DNA of 64,000 bases from Serratia sp. AKBS12 (GTDB lineage Bacteria > Pseudomonadota > Gammaproteobacteria > Enterobacterales > Enterobacteriaceae), in the NCBI RefSeq assembly GCF_024793895.1, contig NZ_JANUSB010000015.1, positions 434,001 to 498,000 on the forward strand, written 5' to 3'. The position numbers were made by a program, and so were the translations under genes. Positions 38,015 through 47,848 of the stretch are shown here, in pieces. Below the pieces are notes generated by a model. It was not told the origin of the DNA and made no database searches. It was given only the letters and a program-made list of their open reading frames with translations. Numbering within the stretch: position 1 is the first letter of the stretch; every line of letters begins with the position of its first letter.

Positions 38015-39193
38015 TCAGGCGTCCTTTAATTTCCACAGGCACAGCGCTGCACCGATCACCATGGCCACCGCCGAATAAAACACGGCGTGGTAATTCCAGA
38101 TTTCCGCCACCGAACCGGCTATTGAACCGGCGATGATCCAGCCTACGCGTGTGGTGTTGGTGAACAGCGTGGTGGCAGCGCCGGCCTGACCAGGCATCAG
38201 ATCCTGAAAATACAGCATGCCAATCCCCGCCAGTACGCCAATAAAAACCGCGTTGAGCAATTGCAGCGCTATCAGTTGCCAACTGCCGCTAATAAACAGC
38301 AGCGCGACATAAAACAGCAAGCCGCCGATCGTCGCAGCGCGCATCAGAGCGCGTTTGCCAACGCGTTTTGCCACCATGCCGGCCAGCAGCATGATGGGGA
38401 TTTCCAGGCCGGCGGCGGTGCCCATCAGGATACCGGCCAGTTTCTCGGATAGCTGTAATTCATGTACCACATATAGCGGCATATTGATCAGGTACATGCC
38501 GTTGGCGGTCCACATACAGGTACAGGCAATAAACAGCAGCAGCGTATCGCGGCGGTTCTGGCGCGGCGCTTCCAGCACCGTGCCGGGCGTCGGCGCGCTT
38601 TTGCGCATTGACGGCAGCAGCCTCCATACCAACGCGCCGCAGACGATAAACGCAGCGGCGGCGGCCAGGTACATGAACTTAAAGCCAAAACCCAACGCCA
38701 GTGCAAAGGCGACCGGCGGGCCAACCACCCATGCCAGCGAAACCTGCGTACGTAGAATCGAGCTGAACATCACCGCTTCCCGACCGGTGCGCTCGGCATG
38801 TTCGCGCGCCAGGGCAAACATTTGCGGGTTGGCGGTAGAGCCAAAACTGCTCAAAACGACACCGACCAGCAACAGCAGATAATAGTTACGGTTCCAGGCG
38901 AACAGCACGCAACCCAGAGCGCCAAGCATGCAGCAGAGGAAAATCAGCGATTTGCGGTCGCCTTTTTGATCCGAGCGTCGGGCCAGATACTGGCTGACCA
39001 AAATACCTATTACCGCACTGCCGGTGAAGAACAGCCCGATCATGGTTGGCCGTACGTTGACTTCGGTCGACAAAAACAGGCTCAGCGTCGGTGTTTGCAG
39101 TGCCCCGGCAATCCCGGTAAGAAAAGCCACGACCAGGAAAGCCAACGAAGTGAGGTCGGGCAAGCGCCGCGTTAGCGCAGGAGTAGTTTGCAT
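38015..39193 (-). CDS. setB: Sugar efflux transporter SetB
   Basis: 392 residues, twelve-helix MFS protein of the SET group. LTSLAFLVVAFLTGIAGALQTPTLSLFL, FSSILRTQVSLAWVVGPP, CTCMWTANGMYLINMPLYV and FQDLMPGQAGAATTLFTN are typical. SetB exports lactose/glucose-type sugars and analogues in E. coli. Convergent with yeiW, 4 bp apart, same neighbourhood as E. coli. Confidence 0.92.
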   Translation of the reverse strand: MQTTPALTRRLPDLTSLAFLVVAFLTGIAGALQTPTLSLFLSTEVNVRPTMIGLFFTGSAVIGILVSQYLARRSDQKGDRKSLIFLCCMLGALGCVLFAWNRNYYLLLLVGVVLSSFGSTANPQMFALAREHAERTGREAVMFSSILRTQVSLAWVVGPPVAFALALGFGFKFMYLAAAAAFIVCGALVWRLLPSMRKSAPTPGTVLEAPRQNRRDTLLLFIACTCMWTANGMYLINMPLYVVHELQLSEKLAGILMGTAAGLEIPIMLLAGMVAKRVGKRALMRAATIGGLLFYVALLFISGSWQLIALQLLNAVFIGVLAGIGMLYFQDLMPGQAGAATTLFTNTTRVGWIIAGSIAGSVAEIWNYHAVFYSAVAMVIGAALCLWKLKDA

Positions 39194-39297
39194 AAGTGCT
39201 TAATAAATGGCTGGAAGGAAAGTCGCGCGTATAATACGCCTGTTTAAAAAAAACAAAAACCAGTTTCATTGCGGGCGGGGGCAAAACGCACGCAGAC

Positions 39298-39331
39298 ATA
39301 AAAAAGCAGGGCGGTGCTGGTCATCGCCCTG
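39298..39331 (-). terminator. torZ terminator
   Basis: Minus strand: CAGGGCG, 11-base loop, CGCCCTG, then CTTTTTT. It lies about 60 bp after the torZ stop. Confidence 0.75.
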
Positions 39332-39392
39332 TCATGGATGTGGTCCGAGCCGGTCGTGGAGGCGACGGAGATGGCCCCGTCGCGGGCGATCG

Positions 39393-41873
39393 CTACGCGC
39401 CGGCCGGCACGTCGTGTGCGGTATTTTTCAATACCTGTCCCTGATACTTTTCGATTTCCAACTGCGCCATCTGCCCGCAGTTGCCCTGTGCCAGGCTGGA
39501 GGTGCCGACGTCGAAGGTGAGACAGTTGACGTTGCCATTCTTGCAAATCGAGCCCGGCTGTGATGGATCGGCCGGATCGAACCATGCCCCTTCGCTAATA
39601 CGCACCGCGCCGGGGCGTACATCCTCACTGATCAACGCGCCGACCAGTATCTGGCCGCGATCGTTGAATGCACGCACCAGATCGCCATTGGTGATACCGC
39701 GCGCTTGGGCATCCTGCGGGTTGATCATGATCGCCTCACGATCGGCCACCGCGTACTTCTTGCGTAACGGGGTATTGTCCAACTGTGAATGCAGACGGTT
39801 GATCGGATGCGCGGTATTGAGCGATAGCGGATATTTCGCCGCTTCCGGCCCGCGATACCATTCATGCGGCGGCATCCAGGTCGGGATCCCTTTGCAATCC
39901 TGATAATTCATCTTGGCAATGGCATCGGAATAGATCTCGATTTTCCCCGAGGGGGTGCCGAGCGGATTGAGCAACGGGTTCTCGCGGTAATCGGCGAAGC
40001 GCACCCATTGCTGATTGGCTTCCGGCACCGGGAAGCGCACGTAGTTATTGGATTGCCAGAACATATCGAACGGCGGCAGGGCCACGCGGGCGTTGCGCGC
40101 CTGCTGTTTCATATCGTCATACATGCCCTTCAGCCATTGAGTTTCGTCTTTGCCTTCGGTGAAGGCATCCTGCACGCCAAGCTTGGCGGCCATGGCAGCA
40201 AAAATATCGAAGTCGTTACGCGCTTCATGCTGCGGTGCCACGCATTGATGCATTGGGAACACATACAGCTGCGAATAATCGCCGCCCATCTCCAGATCAT
40301 TGCGTTCATAACTGGTGGTTGCCGGCAGCACGATATCGGCATATTTGGCGGTGGCGGTCCAATAAGGTTCGTTGACCACGATGGTTTCCGGCCGCTGCCA
40401 GGCTTTGATCAGGTTATTGGTGTCCTGATGCTGGTGGAAGGTATTGCCACCGGCCACATAGACCATTTTCACCTCGGGATAAGTGACGTCAGCCCCGTTG
40501 AAATGAATGGTTTTTCCTGGATTGGCAAGGCATTCGGCGATGCGCGCCACCGGGATCGGTGATGGCGAATTCTTCGGCGCGTTGCCGGCGGAAATACCGG
40601 CGATAATGCCGCCTTTCGCCGTCGGGCTGCCGCCGGAAGAGTAGTGGTAACTAAAGCCGAAGCCGCCGCCGGGCATACCGATCTGGCCGAGCATCGCAGC
40701 CACCGTGACCAGCAACCAGTGTTGCTGTTCGCCGTGATGCTGGCGCTGAATGCCCCAGCCGCCCATGATCATGGTGCGGTTCTTGGCCATGTCGCGTGCC
40801 AGTTGCCGCAGTACCTCGGCGTCGACGCCGCTGATGTCGGCTGCCCATTCGGCAGTTTTTGGCGTGCCGTCTTCCTCACCCAGCAGGTAGGCGGCAAAAC
40901 GATCGAAGCCGACGGTGTAGGTTTTCAGGAAGTCCGGGTTATGCAGTTTTTCGCTCAACAGCGTATGGGCGATGCCGATCAGCATTGCGCTGTCGGTGTA
41001 CGGGCGCGGCGCGATCCACTGCGCATTGACGAATTTGGCGCTGTCGTTATGTACTGGATCAATGCTGATCACCCGGGTGCCTTTTTTCTTCAGCGCTTCA
41101 AACCCGGTTTGGCCATAGTGATCCGGTACGTTCCAGCTATTTCTCAGCGTGACCATCGGGTTACAGCCCCAGAGGATCACCAGTTGGCTGTTTTCAATCA
41201 CGTTTGGCCAGGCGGTTTGCTGTTCATATACCTCCATAGAGCCGACCACGTGTGACATGATCACCTGCGCGGCGCCGGTCGAATAATCCCCGGCGTAGCC
41301 GAGAAATCCGCCGGTCAGATTCATCAGACGTTGCAACAGCGTGCGGCTATTGTGCAGCATACCGACGCTCTTCCAGCCGTAGGAACCGGCATAGATCGAC
41401 TGTGGGCCATGCTGTTGCTGCAAACGGGAGATTTCGTTGCTCACCAGCGTGATGGCCTTGTCCCAGCTGACGCGCACCCACTCATCGTGGCCGCGCAGTT
41501 CAGGGCGGCTTCCGGGGCCACCCTCCAGCCAGCTTTTGCGCACCATCGGATATTTGATGCGGTTTTCGGCGTGCACCTGATACGGTGCCATGGTGATCAG
41601 ATCGTTCGGGTACGGATCGTCCTTGACCGGCTGTACGCCGACCATTTTACCGTCCTGCACGATGGCTTCAAAGGCGCCCCAGTGAGCGCCGGTCAGAATG
41701 CCTTTTTGTGCCTGACGCAGCACCACAAACTGCGGCAGCGCCTGGCTGATGGCTTCCGCCAGCGCGGTTTTTGGCCATAGACCCGCCAGCAACGGTGCGG
41801 CGGCAAGCGCAGTGGCGCCGGTCAGAAAGCGGCGACGACTCATTTTTAATGGTTGTTGTGAATACGATTTCAT
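39393..41873 (-). CDS. torZ: Trimethylamine N-oxide reductase, TorZ/TorA type
   Basis: 826 residues with a Tat signal (SRRRFLTGATALAAAPLLAG). DMSO-reductase family molybdoenzyme with bis-MGD cofactor; DYSTGAAQVIM contains the Ser that ligates Mo, and VVGSMEVYEQQTAWP, GWGIQRQHHGEQQHW and MLGQIGMPGGGFGFSYHY are TMAO-reductase motifs. The wording of these blocks is closer to what I remember of E. coli TorZ than TorA. Periplasmic; reduces TMAO and possibly other N- or S-oxides under anaerobiosis. Receives electrons from the pentahaem protein encoded 14 bp upstream. No torD chaperone or torSTR in view. Confidence 0.88.
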   Translation of the reverse strand: MKSYSQQPLKMSRRRFLTGATALAAAPLLAGLWPKTALAEAISQALPQFVVLRQAQKGILTGAHWGAFEAIVQDGKMVGVQPVKDDPYPNDLITMAPYQVHAENRIKYPMVRKSWLEGGPGSRPELRGHDEWVRVSWDKAITLVSNEISRLQQQHGPQSIYAGSYGWKSVGMLHNSRTLLQRLMNLTGGFLGYAGDYSTGAAQVIMSHVVGSMEVYEQQTAWPNVIENSQLVILWGCNPMVTLRNSWNVPDHYGQTGFEALKKKGTRVISIDPVHNDSAKFVNAQWIAPRPYTDSAMLIGIAHTLLSEKLHNPDFLKTYTVGFDRFAAYLLGEEDGTPKTAEWAADISGVDAEVLRQLARDMAKNRTMIMGGWGIQRQHHGEQQHWLLVTVAAMLGQIGMPGGGFGFSYHYSSGGSPTAKGGIIAGISAGNAPKNSPSPIPVARIAECLANPGKTIHFNGADVTYPEVKMVYVAGGNTFHQHQDTNNLIKAWQRPETIVVNEPYWTATAKYADIVLPATTSYERNDLEMGGDYSQLYVFPMHQCVAPQHEARNDFDIFAAMAAKLGVQDAFTEGKDETQWLKGMYDDMKQQARNARVALPPFDMFWQSNNYVRFPVPEANQQWVRFADYRENPLLNPLGTPSGKIEIYSDAIAKMNYQDCKGIPTWMPPHEWYRGPEAAKYPLSLNTAHPINRLHSQLDNTPLRKKYAVADREAIMINPQDAQARGITNGDLVRAFNDRGQILVGALISEDVRPGAVRISEGAWFDPADPSQPGSICKNGNVNCLTFDVGTSSLAQGNCGQMAQLEIEKYQGQVLKNTAHDVPAGA

Positions 41874-41886
41874 CTGCGCTTCTCCC

Positions 41887-43047
41887 TTAAAGCTTGGCCG
41901 AGGTGGCCGGTGGCATATCGCTGGCGTGTTTCTGCACGTATTGCGTCAATACACGCAGCTGTTCCTGCGTCAGTGAGGTACGTGGAGCCATGCCCTTGAT
42001 TACGCCGATCCATTGGTTGGCGTTGAAGCGGTCGAGCGCGGTCAGACCATGGCAGCCGGTGCAGTTGGCCGACATCATGTCTGCGCTGTAGCGCCAGATT
42101 TTTTGTTGATCGTCAATCAGCTGCTTACGCGGCAGCCACACCTGCAGGGAAACCTGGTGCCACACCAGCCCGGTTTCTGTGTCGGTCATGGTGTTGGCGG
42201 ATTTCAGCTGCTTGCGCGCGTCTTCACCCAGCAATACGCTGAGGATGCGCTTGCCCTGTGCGGCATAGAACACTTCGCTGACGCCGTCCTGTTGCCAACC
42301 GGCCACTTCGGCCAGCACCTTGTCACCGTCCTGTTTCACCACGCGCACTTCGGTTGAAGGCATCAGATTGCCGGCGTTGTGTTCGTCGTTTGGCTGCAAG
42401 AAGAACGGTTCGGTCGCAATGGTGTACAGCGTGGTGGCCGTTGGCGAGGTTTCAGCCGCCGCCTTCGCCAGTTCGGCGGCTCCGGCCTGCGCTGCGCCGC
42501 TCATGTCTGGCAGAATGTGCGCAACGCCCTTATGACAGTCGATGCAGGTTTCACCCTGTTTGATCGCCACCGGGTGCTGCACGCGCGCTTCAGCACTTTG
42601 TGCGGTGATGTCCATGGCGTCAAAGCTGTGGCATGAACGACAGGTGGCGGAATCATTTTCTTTTAACGTTTTCCACACCGACTGCGCCATCGCCAGTTTG
42701 TGCGCTTCGTATTTTTCCGGCGTGCTGATGGTGCCGGCCATTTCGCCATAAATGTCTTTCACCGCACGAATTTTGGTCCACAGATATTCCAGCGGTTCGT
42801 GCGGAACGTGACAGTCGGCGCATTCAGCGCGGATGCCTTTGGTATTCTGGAAGTGAACGCTGCCCTGATATTCGGCGAGAGGTTGCTGCATGGTATGACA
42901 GGAAACGCAAAAAGCGGTATCGCTGGTTTTATGAAAGACGGTGGCAGTGCCGGCCAACAGCGCTGCGCCAAGAACGATGCCAATGAGTAACAGCCACAAC
43001 CATCCCCACCGGCGCCGCTTTTCCAAGCCAGTTGTTTTTTTGCTCAT
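41887..43047 (-). CDS. torY: Pentahaem c-type cytochrome TorY/TorC
   Basis: 386 residues from ATG 43047 (MSKKTTGLEKRRRWGWLW). One N-terminal membrane anchor, then a NapC/NirT tetrahaem domain with CVSCH, CADCH, CRSCH and CIDCH, and a C-terminal monohaem domain with CTGCH, five CxxCH in all. It passes electrons from menaquinol to the TMAO reductase. In an operon with torZ; symbol follows that partner, with TorC the alternative. A start 15 codons upstream gives an extra non-conserved tail. Confidence 0.92.
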   Translation of the reverse strand: MSKKTTGLEKRRRWGWLWLLLIGIVLGAALLAGTATVFHKTSDTAFCVSCHTMQQPLAEYQGSVHFQNTKGIRAECADCHVPHEPLEYLWTKIRAVKDIYGEMAGTISTPEKYEAHKLAMAQSVWKTLKENDSATCRSCHSFDAMDITAQSAEARVQHPVAIKQGETCIDCHKGVAHILPDMSGAAQAGAAELAKAAAETSPTATTLYTIATEPFFLQPNDEHNAGNLMPSTEVRVVKQDGDKVLAEVAGWQQDGVSEVFYAAQGKRILSVLLGEDARKQLKSANTMTDTETGLVWHQVSLQVWLPRKQLIDDQQKIWRYSADMMSANCTGCHGLTALDRFNANQWIGVIKGMAPRTSLTQEQLRVLTQYVQKHASDMPPATSAKL

Positions 43048-43323
43048 ATTGAACCCACTTATAATTATGAAATCCCGAAGAAGCCTTGCCAAAAATCCCG
43101 ATGGGGATTAACCCCATATACCCATGCGATTATAAAGCCTATTTATTGGTGTTACTAACACATTGGGGGTAATTGTAGGTAATAATTCGACATTTGCTGC
43201 AAAATAAAGCGTTATGTTTCATTTTATATAACGAGGGGCGATAGGATTGGGCTTTTGTCTGGTGGGTAATCGACGGGGTAACCAGCGTGGTGTCGGCCAA
43301 CAAATACCGCGATGGACATGACA

Positions 43324-43746
43324 TTAACGCGCCTGGCAGTAGTATTGCCCGCGTTGCCACAGGGTAACGGCCATTTTGCTGGCTTCGAAATGCGGTTCGG
43401 GCAGGGCGTCGGGCGAGCACCAACACCATTGCGCGCATTTTTCCGGCTCGAGACGCTGTGGCTCACCGCCAGCGTGTTGCGCCAGCATGCAGATGGACAC
43501 CGTGTGTTTACCTTCTTCACGCCAGGTTTGCAGGTTATTGCAAACGCCAATAAATAGCGGCGGCGCGATATGCAAGCCGGTTTCTTCCAGCACTTCTCGT
43601 TGAGCGCATTGCTCAAAACTCTCACCGGCATCCAGATGCCCGCCGGGGATCGACCAGTAAGGGGCGTGCTTGCCGCAGCGTTTACCCAGTAGAATATGCC
43701 CCTGTGCGTTAACGATGATCACGCCTATGCCGGTCATGACGCTCAT
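43324..43746 (-). CDS. Nudix hydrolase (NUDT15/MutT-like)
   Basis: 140 residues from ATG 43746 with GAAGGAG upstream. The Nudix box is complete, GGHLDAGESFEQCAQREVLEETGL, with all glutamates for Mg binding. The rest (VGVCNNLQTWREEGKHTVSICMLA, EKCAQWCWCSPDALPEP) fits the nucleoside-triphosphate-cleaving NUDT15-like subgroup often annotated in Enterobacterales; the substrate is uncertain. Stands between torY and the divergent fru operon; 43047-43324 shows no gene. Confidence 0.9.
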   Translation of the reverse strand: MSVMTGIGVIIVNAQGHILLGKRCGKHAPYWSIPGGHLDAGESFEQCAQREVLEETGLHIAPPLFIGVCNNLQTWREEGKHTVSICMLAQHAGGEPQRLEPEKCAQWCWCSPDALPEPHFEASKMAVTLWQRGQYYCQAR

Positions 43747-43892
43747 GTTTTTCTCCTTCAGCAAATTTCAGCAAATTATGCCACTTCTGTGCCGCACCGG
43801 GGGAATGGTGGGGAAAAATGTGCGTAAGCTCAAAAATCTGCTACGTCCCGATGGAGAAAACTTGCTTTCAGCATGGGCTGATTACACACTCC

Positions 43893-43907
43893 TTGAAACG
43901 TTTCAGC
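43893..43907. promoter_or_regulatory. Cra (FruR) operator O1 of fruBKA
   Basis: TTGAAACGTTTCAGC matches the Cra consensus TGAAACGTTTCA exactly. 87 bp before fruB; repression is lifted by fructose 1-phosphate. Confidence 0.88.
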
Positions 43908-43958
43908 GTTATCGGACTGACTGGGTTGGTTTGGATAACGCTCCTTTTTCTCAATGAA

Positions 43959-43972
43959 GCTGAAACGATTCA
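43959..43972. promoter_or_regulatory. Cra (FruR) operator O2 of fruBKA
   Basis: GCTGAAACGATTCA, one change from a perfect site, 66 bp from O1. The two-operator arrangement is as in E. coli fruBKA. Confidence 0.82.
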
Positions 43973-43993
43973 ATTCAGCAGGAGAGGAGAGCC

Positions 43994-45127
43994 ATGTTCC
44001 AGTTGTCACAGCAAGACATTCACCTGGGCGCTGCCGCTGGCAGCAAGCAGGACGCCATCCAGCAGGTGGCGGCCGCCCTTACCGAGGCTGGCTGCGTCGG
44101 CGCCGCCTATGTGGACGGTATGTTGCAGCGCGAGCTGCAAACCTCCACCTATCTTGGCAATGGTATTGCCATTCCCCACGGCACCACCGATACCCGCGAT
44201 TTGGTGTTGAACACGGGTGTGCAGGTGTTTCAGTTTCCGCAAGGCGTCGAATGGGGCGAAGGCCAGACCGCCTATGTGGTGATCGGCATTGCCGCGCGTT
44301 CTGACGAACACCTGGCGCTGTTGCGCCAACTGACGCACGTGCTGAGTGATGACAGCGTGGCGGAGCAACTGGCGAAGACCACCTCGCCGAACGAGCTGCG
44401 CAGCCTGCTGATGGGTGAAAAACAGGCGGCCGAATTCCAGTTCGACGCGTCGCTGATTGCGCTTGATGTTGCTGCCGACAGTCTGATGACGCTGCAGGCG
44501 TTGAACGCCGGTCGTCTGCAAAAGATTGGCGCGGTTAGCGCCGAGTTCGTCAGCGACGTCATTACCCGCAAGCCGCTGAACCTGGGACAGGGCATCTGGT
44601 TGAGCGACAGCACCGAAGGCAATCTGGGCAGCGCTGCCACCGTCAGCCGTCCGGCCCCAGCGTTCGACGAAGACGGTGAAAAGGTGGCGTTGCTGCTGAC
44701 CGTCGCCGTGGCCGATCGGCAACCGCTGACGGTGCTGAACTATCTGGGCGATCTACTGCTGGCGCAAAAAGCTGAACGTCTGCTGAACGCTGACGCCGCC
44801 GGAGTGCTGGCATTGCTGACCAGCGAGGTGGCGGAGGAAAGCACCGTACTGACCGCAGAATACATCATCCGCAACGAACATGGCCTGCATGCGCGGCCGG
44901 GAACGGCGCTGGTCAACGTGATCAAACAGTTCACTAGCGAGATTACCGTGACCAACCTGGACGGCAGCGGCAAGCCGGCCAACGGGCGCAGCCTGATGAA
45001 AGTAGTTGCGCTGGGAGTGAAAAAAGGCCATCGCCTGCGCTTTACCGCCAGCGGTGAAGATGCAGAAGTCGCGCTGAAAACCATCGGCGAGGCAATCAAC
45101 GAAGGACTGGGCGAGGGCGCAGCATGA
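43994..45127 (+). CDS. fruB: Fructose PTS diphosphoryl transfer protein FruB (EIIA-FPr)
   Basis: 377 residues with three parts: an N-terminal EIIA-Fru domain with phospho-His in IAIPHGTTD (about residue 62), a middle linker domain, and a C-terminal HPr-like domain beginning [19 protein letters not shown] with its phospho-His in GLHARPG. It passes phosphate from enzyme I to FruA. Good SD AGGAGAGGAG. Its last codon overlaps the fruK start (ATGA). Confidence 0.96.
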   Translation: MFQLSQQDIHLGAAAGSKQDAIQQVAAALTEAGCVGAAYVDGMLQRELQTSTYLGNGIAIPHGTTDTRDLVLNTGVQVFQFPQGVEWGEGQTAYVVIGIAARSDEHLALLRQLTHVLSDDSVAEQLAKTTSPNELRSLLMGEKQAAEFQFDASLIALDVAADSLMTLQALNAGRLQKIGAVSAEFVSDVITRKPLNLGQGIWLSDSTEGNLGSAATVSRPAPAFDEDGEKVALLLTVAVADRQPLTVLNYLGDLLLAQKAERLLNADAAGVLALLTSEVAEESTVLTAEYIIRNEHGLHARPGTALVNVIKQFTSEITVTNLDGSGKPANGRSLMKVVALGVKKGHRLRFTASGEDAEVALKTIGEAINEGLGEGAA

Positions 45128-46065
45128 GCAGAAGAGTCGCAACCATCACCCTGAACCCGGCTTACGATCTGGTGGGGTTTTGCCCCGAGATCGAGCGTGG
45201 CGAAGTGAATCTGGTTAAAACCGCCGGCCTGCACGCCGCCGGTAAAGGCATCAACGTTGCCAAGGTATTGAAAGATCTTGGCATTGACGTCACCGTCGGT
45301 GGTTTTCTAGGCAAGGAAAACCAGGACGGCTTCCAATTGCTGTTCAGCGATCTGGGCATTGCCAATCGCTTTCAGGTGGTGCCGGGGCGTACGCGCATCA
45401 ACGTCAAACTGACGGAAAAAGACGGTGAAGTGACCGACTTCAATTTTTCGGGCTTTGAGGTAACGCCGCAGGATTGGGAGCGTTTCGTCAGCGACTCTCT
45501 GAGCTGGCTCGGCCAGTTCGACATGGTGGCGGTCAGTGGTAGCCTGCCGGCTGGCGTCGCGCCGGAAGCCTTTACTGACTGGATGACCCGTTTGCGCGCC
45601 CAGTGTCCGTGCATCATTTTCGACAGCAGCCGCGAAGCGCTGGTGGCCGGTTTGAAGGCCGCACCGTGGTTGGTCAAGCCAAACCGCCGTGAACTGGAAA
45701 TCTGGGCCGGTCGCCGCCTGCCAACGCTGGCGGATGTGGTGGAAGCCGCCCATGCGCTGCGCGATCAGGGTATTGCCCACGTGGTGATTTCACTGGGTGC
45801 CGAAGGTGCCCTGTGGGTGAATGCTTCGGGTGCCTGGATTGCCAAACCGCCGGCATGCGAAGTGGTCAGCACGGTCGGCGCTGGTGATTCGATGGTCGGC
45901 GGCCTGATCTATGGTCTGCTGATGCGTGAGTCCAGCGAACATACGCTGCGTTTGGCCACCGCCGTTGCCGCCCTGGCCGTCAGCCAGAGCAACGTTGGCG
46001 TGACCGACCGTCCCCAGTTGGCCGCGATGATGGCGCGCGTCGATTTAAAACCTTTTAATCAATAG
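45124..46065 (+). CDS. fruK: 1-Phosphofructokinase
   Basis: 313 residues, PfkB/ribokinase family: [29 protein letters not shown] and the ATP/catalytic motif [13 protein letters not shown], with Asp as base. Turns fructose 1-phosphate into fructose 1,6-bisphosphate in the cytoplasm. Coupled to fruB, 11 bp before fruA. Confidence 0.96.
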   Translation: MSRRVATITLNPAYDLVGFCPEIERGEVNLVKTAGLHAAGKGINVAKVLKDLGIDVTVGGFLGKENQDGFQLLFSDLGIANRFQVVPGRTRINVKLTEKDGEVTDFNFSGFEVTPQDWERFVSDSLSWLGQFDMVAVSGSLPAGVAPEAFTDWMTRLRAQCPCIIFDSSREALVAGLKAAPWLVKPNRRELEIWAGRRLPTLADVVEAAHALRDQGIAHVVISLGAEGALWVNASGAWIAKPPACEVVSTVGAGDSMVGGLIYGLLMRESSEHTLRLATAVAALAVSQSNVGVTDRPQLAAMMARVDLKPFNQ

Positions 46066-46076
46066 CAGGAGGCAGA

Positions 46077-47768
46077 ATGAAAACGCTGCTGATGATAGAC
46101 AGTTCGCTGGGACAGGCCCGTGGGCACCTGGCGCAACGCATGCTGAGTGCGGCTGCGGCCAAACAGGGGCTACAACGGGTTGACTCGCTGGCTGATGCCG
46201 AGCTGGTGGTGGTGGCCGGGCAGTCTGTGCCGGCAGACGCCGCGCTGAACGGTAAAGCGCTTTACCTCGGTGATGTCGAGCAGGCGGTGCGCGAGCCGGA
46301 GGCCTTCCTGGCTGCGGCCAAGGCGCAAGCTCAGCCGTATCAGGCACCGGCGGTCGCAGCCGTGCCGGCGCAAGCCGCCGGTCAAAAACGCGTTGTGGCG
46401 ATAACCGCGTGTCCGACCGGCGTGGCACATACCTTTATGGCTGCCGAAGCGATTGAAAGTGAAGCGAAAAAACGTGGCTGGTGGGTGAAGGTAGAAACAC
46501 GCGGCTCGGTGGGCGCAGGCAATGCCATCACGCCGGAAGAAGTGGCCGCGGCGGATTTGGTGATTGTCGCCGCCGACATTGAAGTCGATCTGGACAAGTT
46601 TGCCGGTAAACCGATGTATCGCACCTCTACCGGCCTGGCGCTGAAGAAAACCGCGCAGGAGCTGGACAAGGCGCAGGCGGAAGCCGAGGTGTACCAGCCG
46701 CAGAAAAGCGGCGCTGCCGCCTCCACCGCTGGCAAGAAAAAGGAAAGTGCCGGCCCATACCGCCACCTGTTGACCGGCGTGTCGTACATGCTGCCGATGG
46801 TGGTCGCGGGTGGCCTGTGCATCGCGCTGTCGTTCGTGTTCGGTATCAAGGCGTTCGAAGAGAAAGGCACGCTGGCGGCAGCATTGATGCAGATTGGCGG
46901 TGGTTCCGCTTTTGCCCTGATGGTGCCGGTATTGGCCGGTTACATTGCATTTTCCATCGCCGATCGTCCGGGCCTGACGCCGGGTCTGATCGGCGGCATG
47001 CTGGCAGTGAGCACCGGTGCCGGCTTCCTCGGCGGCATTATTGCCGGTTTCCTCGCGGGTTACGTCGCCAAGGCGATCAGCGGCAAGCTGCGCCTGCCAC
47101 AGAGTATGGAAGCGCTGAAACCGATACTGATCATTCCGCTGGTTGCCAGCCTGATCACCGGTCTGGTGATGATTTACGTGGTCGGCACGCCGGTTGCGAA
47201 AATCATGGAAGGCCTGACCCACTGGCTACAATCGTTGGGAACCGCCAATGCGGTGCTGCTGGGGGCAATCCTCGGTGCGATGATGTGTACCGATATGGGG
47301 GGCCCGGTGAACAAGGCGGCTTATGCCTTTGGCGTCGCGCTGCTGAGCTCTTCGGTGTATGCGCCAATGGCGGCGATCATGGCGGCCGGTATGGTGCCAC
47401 CGCTGGCGATGGGGCTGGCTACGCTGCTGGCGCGTCGCAAGTTCGAGAAGTCCGAGCAGGAAGGCGGCAAAGCGGCGTTGGTGCTGGGGTTGTGCTTTAT
47501 TTCCGAAGGGGCGATCCCGTTCGCTGCCCGTGATCCGATGCGCGTACTGCCGTGCTGCATTGCCGGCGGTGCATTGACCGGCGCGCTGTCAATGGCGTTC
47601 GGCGCCAAGCTGATGGCACCGCACGGTGGCTTGTTCGTCCTGCTGATCCCGGGGGCAATTTCACCGGTGCTGCTGTATCTGCTGGCGATAGTCGCCGGGA
47701 CGTTGCTGGCCGGGGTATCTTATGCGGTGTTGAAACGCCCTGAAGCGGCGATGACCAGCGTGGCATGA
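46077..47768 (+). CDS. fruA: Fructose-specific PTS EIIBC component FruA
   Basis: 563 residues. Two tandem EIIB domains: the first (1-100) is degenerate, the second holds the phospho-Cys in ITACPTGVAHTFMAAEAI (about residue 112). The EIIC membrane part begins near residue 225 (YRHLLTGVSYMLPMVVAGGL) and includes MCTDMGGPVNKAAY and FISEGAIPFAARDP. Imports fructose as fructose 1-phosphate. SD AGCAGGAGG before ATG. Confidence 0.96.
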   Translation: MKTLLMIDSSLGQARGHLAQRMLSAAAAKQGLQRVDSLADAELVVVAGQSVPADAALNGKALYLGDVEQAVREPEAFLAAAKAQAQPYQAPAVAAVPAQAAGQKRVVAITACPTGVAHTFMAAEAIESEAKKRGWWVKVETRGSVGAGNAITPEEVAAADLVIVAADIEVDLDKFAGKPMYRTSTGLALKKTAQELDKAQAEAEVYQPQKSGAAASTAGKKKESAGPYRHLLTGVSYMLPMVVAGGLCIALSFVFGIKAFEEKGTLAAALMQIGGGSAFALMVPVLAGYIAFSIADRPGLTPGLIGGMLAVSTGAGFLGGIIAGFLAGYVAKAISGKLRLPQSMEALKPILIIPLVASLITGLVMIYVVGTPVAKIMEGLTHWLQSLGTANAVLLGAILGAMMCTDMGGPVNKAAYAFGVALLSSSVYAPMAAIMAAGMVPPLAMGLATLLARRKFEKSEQEGGKAALVLGLCFISEGAIPFAARDPMRVLPCCIAGGALTGALSMAFGAKLMAPHGGLFVLLIPGAISPVLLYLLAIVAGTLLAGVSYAVLKRPEAAMTSVA

Positions 47769-47785
47769 TCCTCTGCCTCAATACC

Positions 47786-47819
47786 CGCAAACCGGCCAGG
47801 ATATCCTGGCCGGTTTGCG
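47786..47819. terminator. Perfect 34-bp palindrome between fruA and nfo
   Basis: CGCAAACCGGCCAGGAT (17 bp) is followed directly by its exact reverse complement, giving a strong hairpin 18 bp after the fruA stop. No U run follows on either side, so it is an atypical terminator or an mRNA 3'-end stabiliser for the convergent genes. Confidence 0.65.
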
Positions 47820-47848
47820 TTGTAATCTGCTGATGTTGGGGTGGGAGG

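Noticed and set aside
46170..47222. 350-codon minus-strand frame opposite fruA
   Set aside because: Shadow of fruA; low-complexity His/Gln/Arg-rich translation typical of antisense frames.
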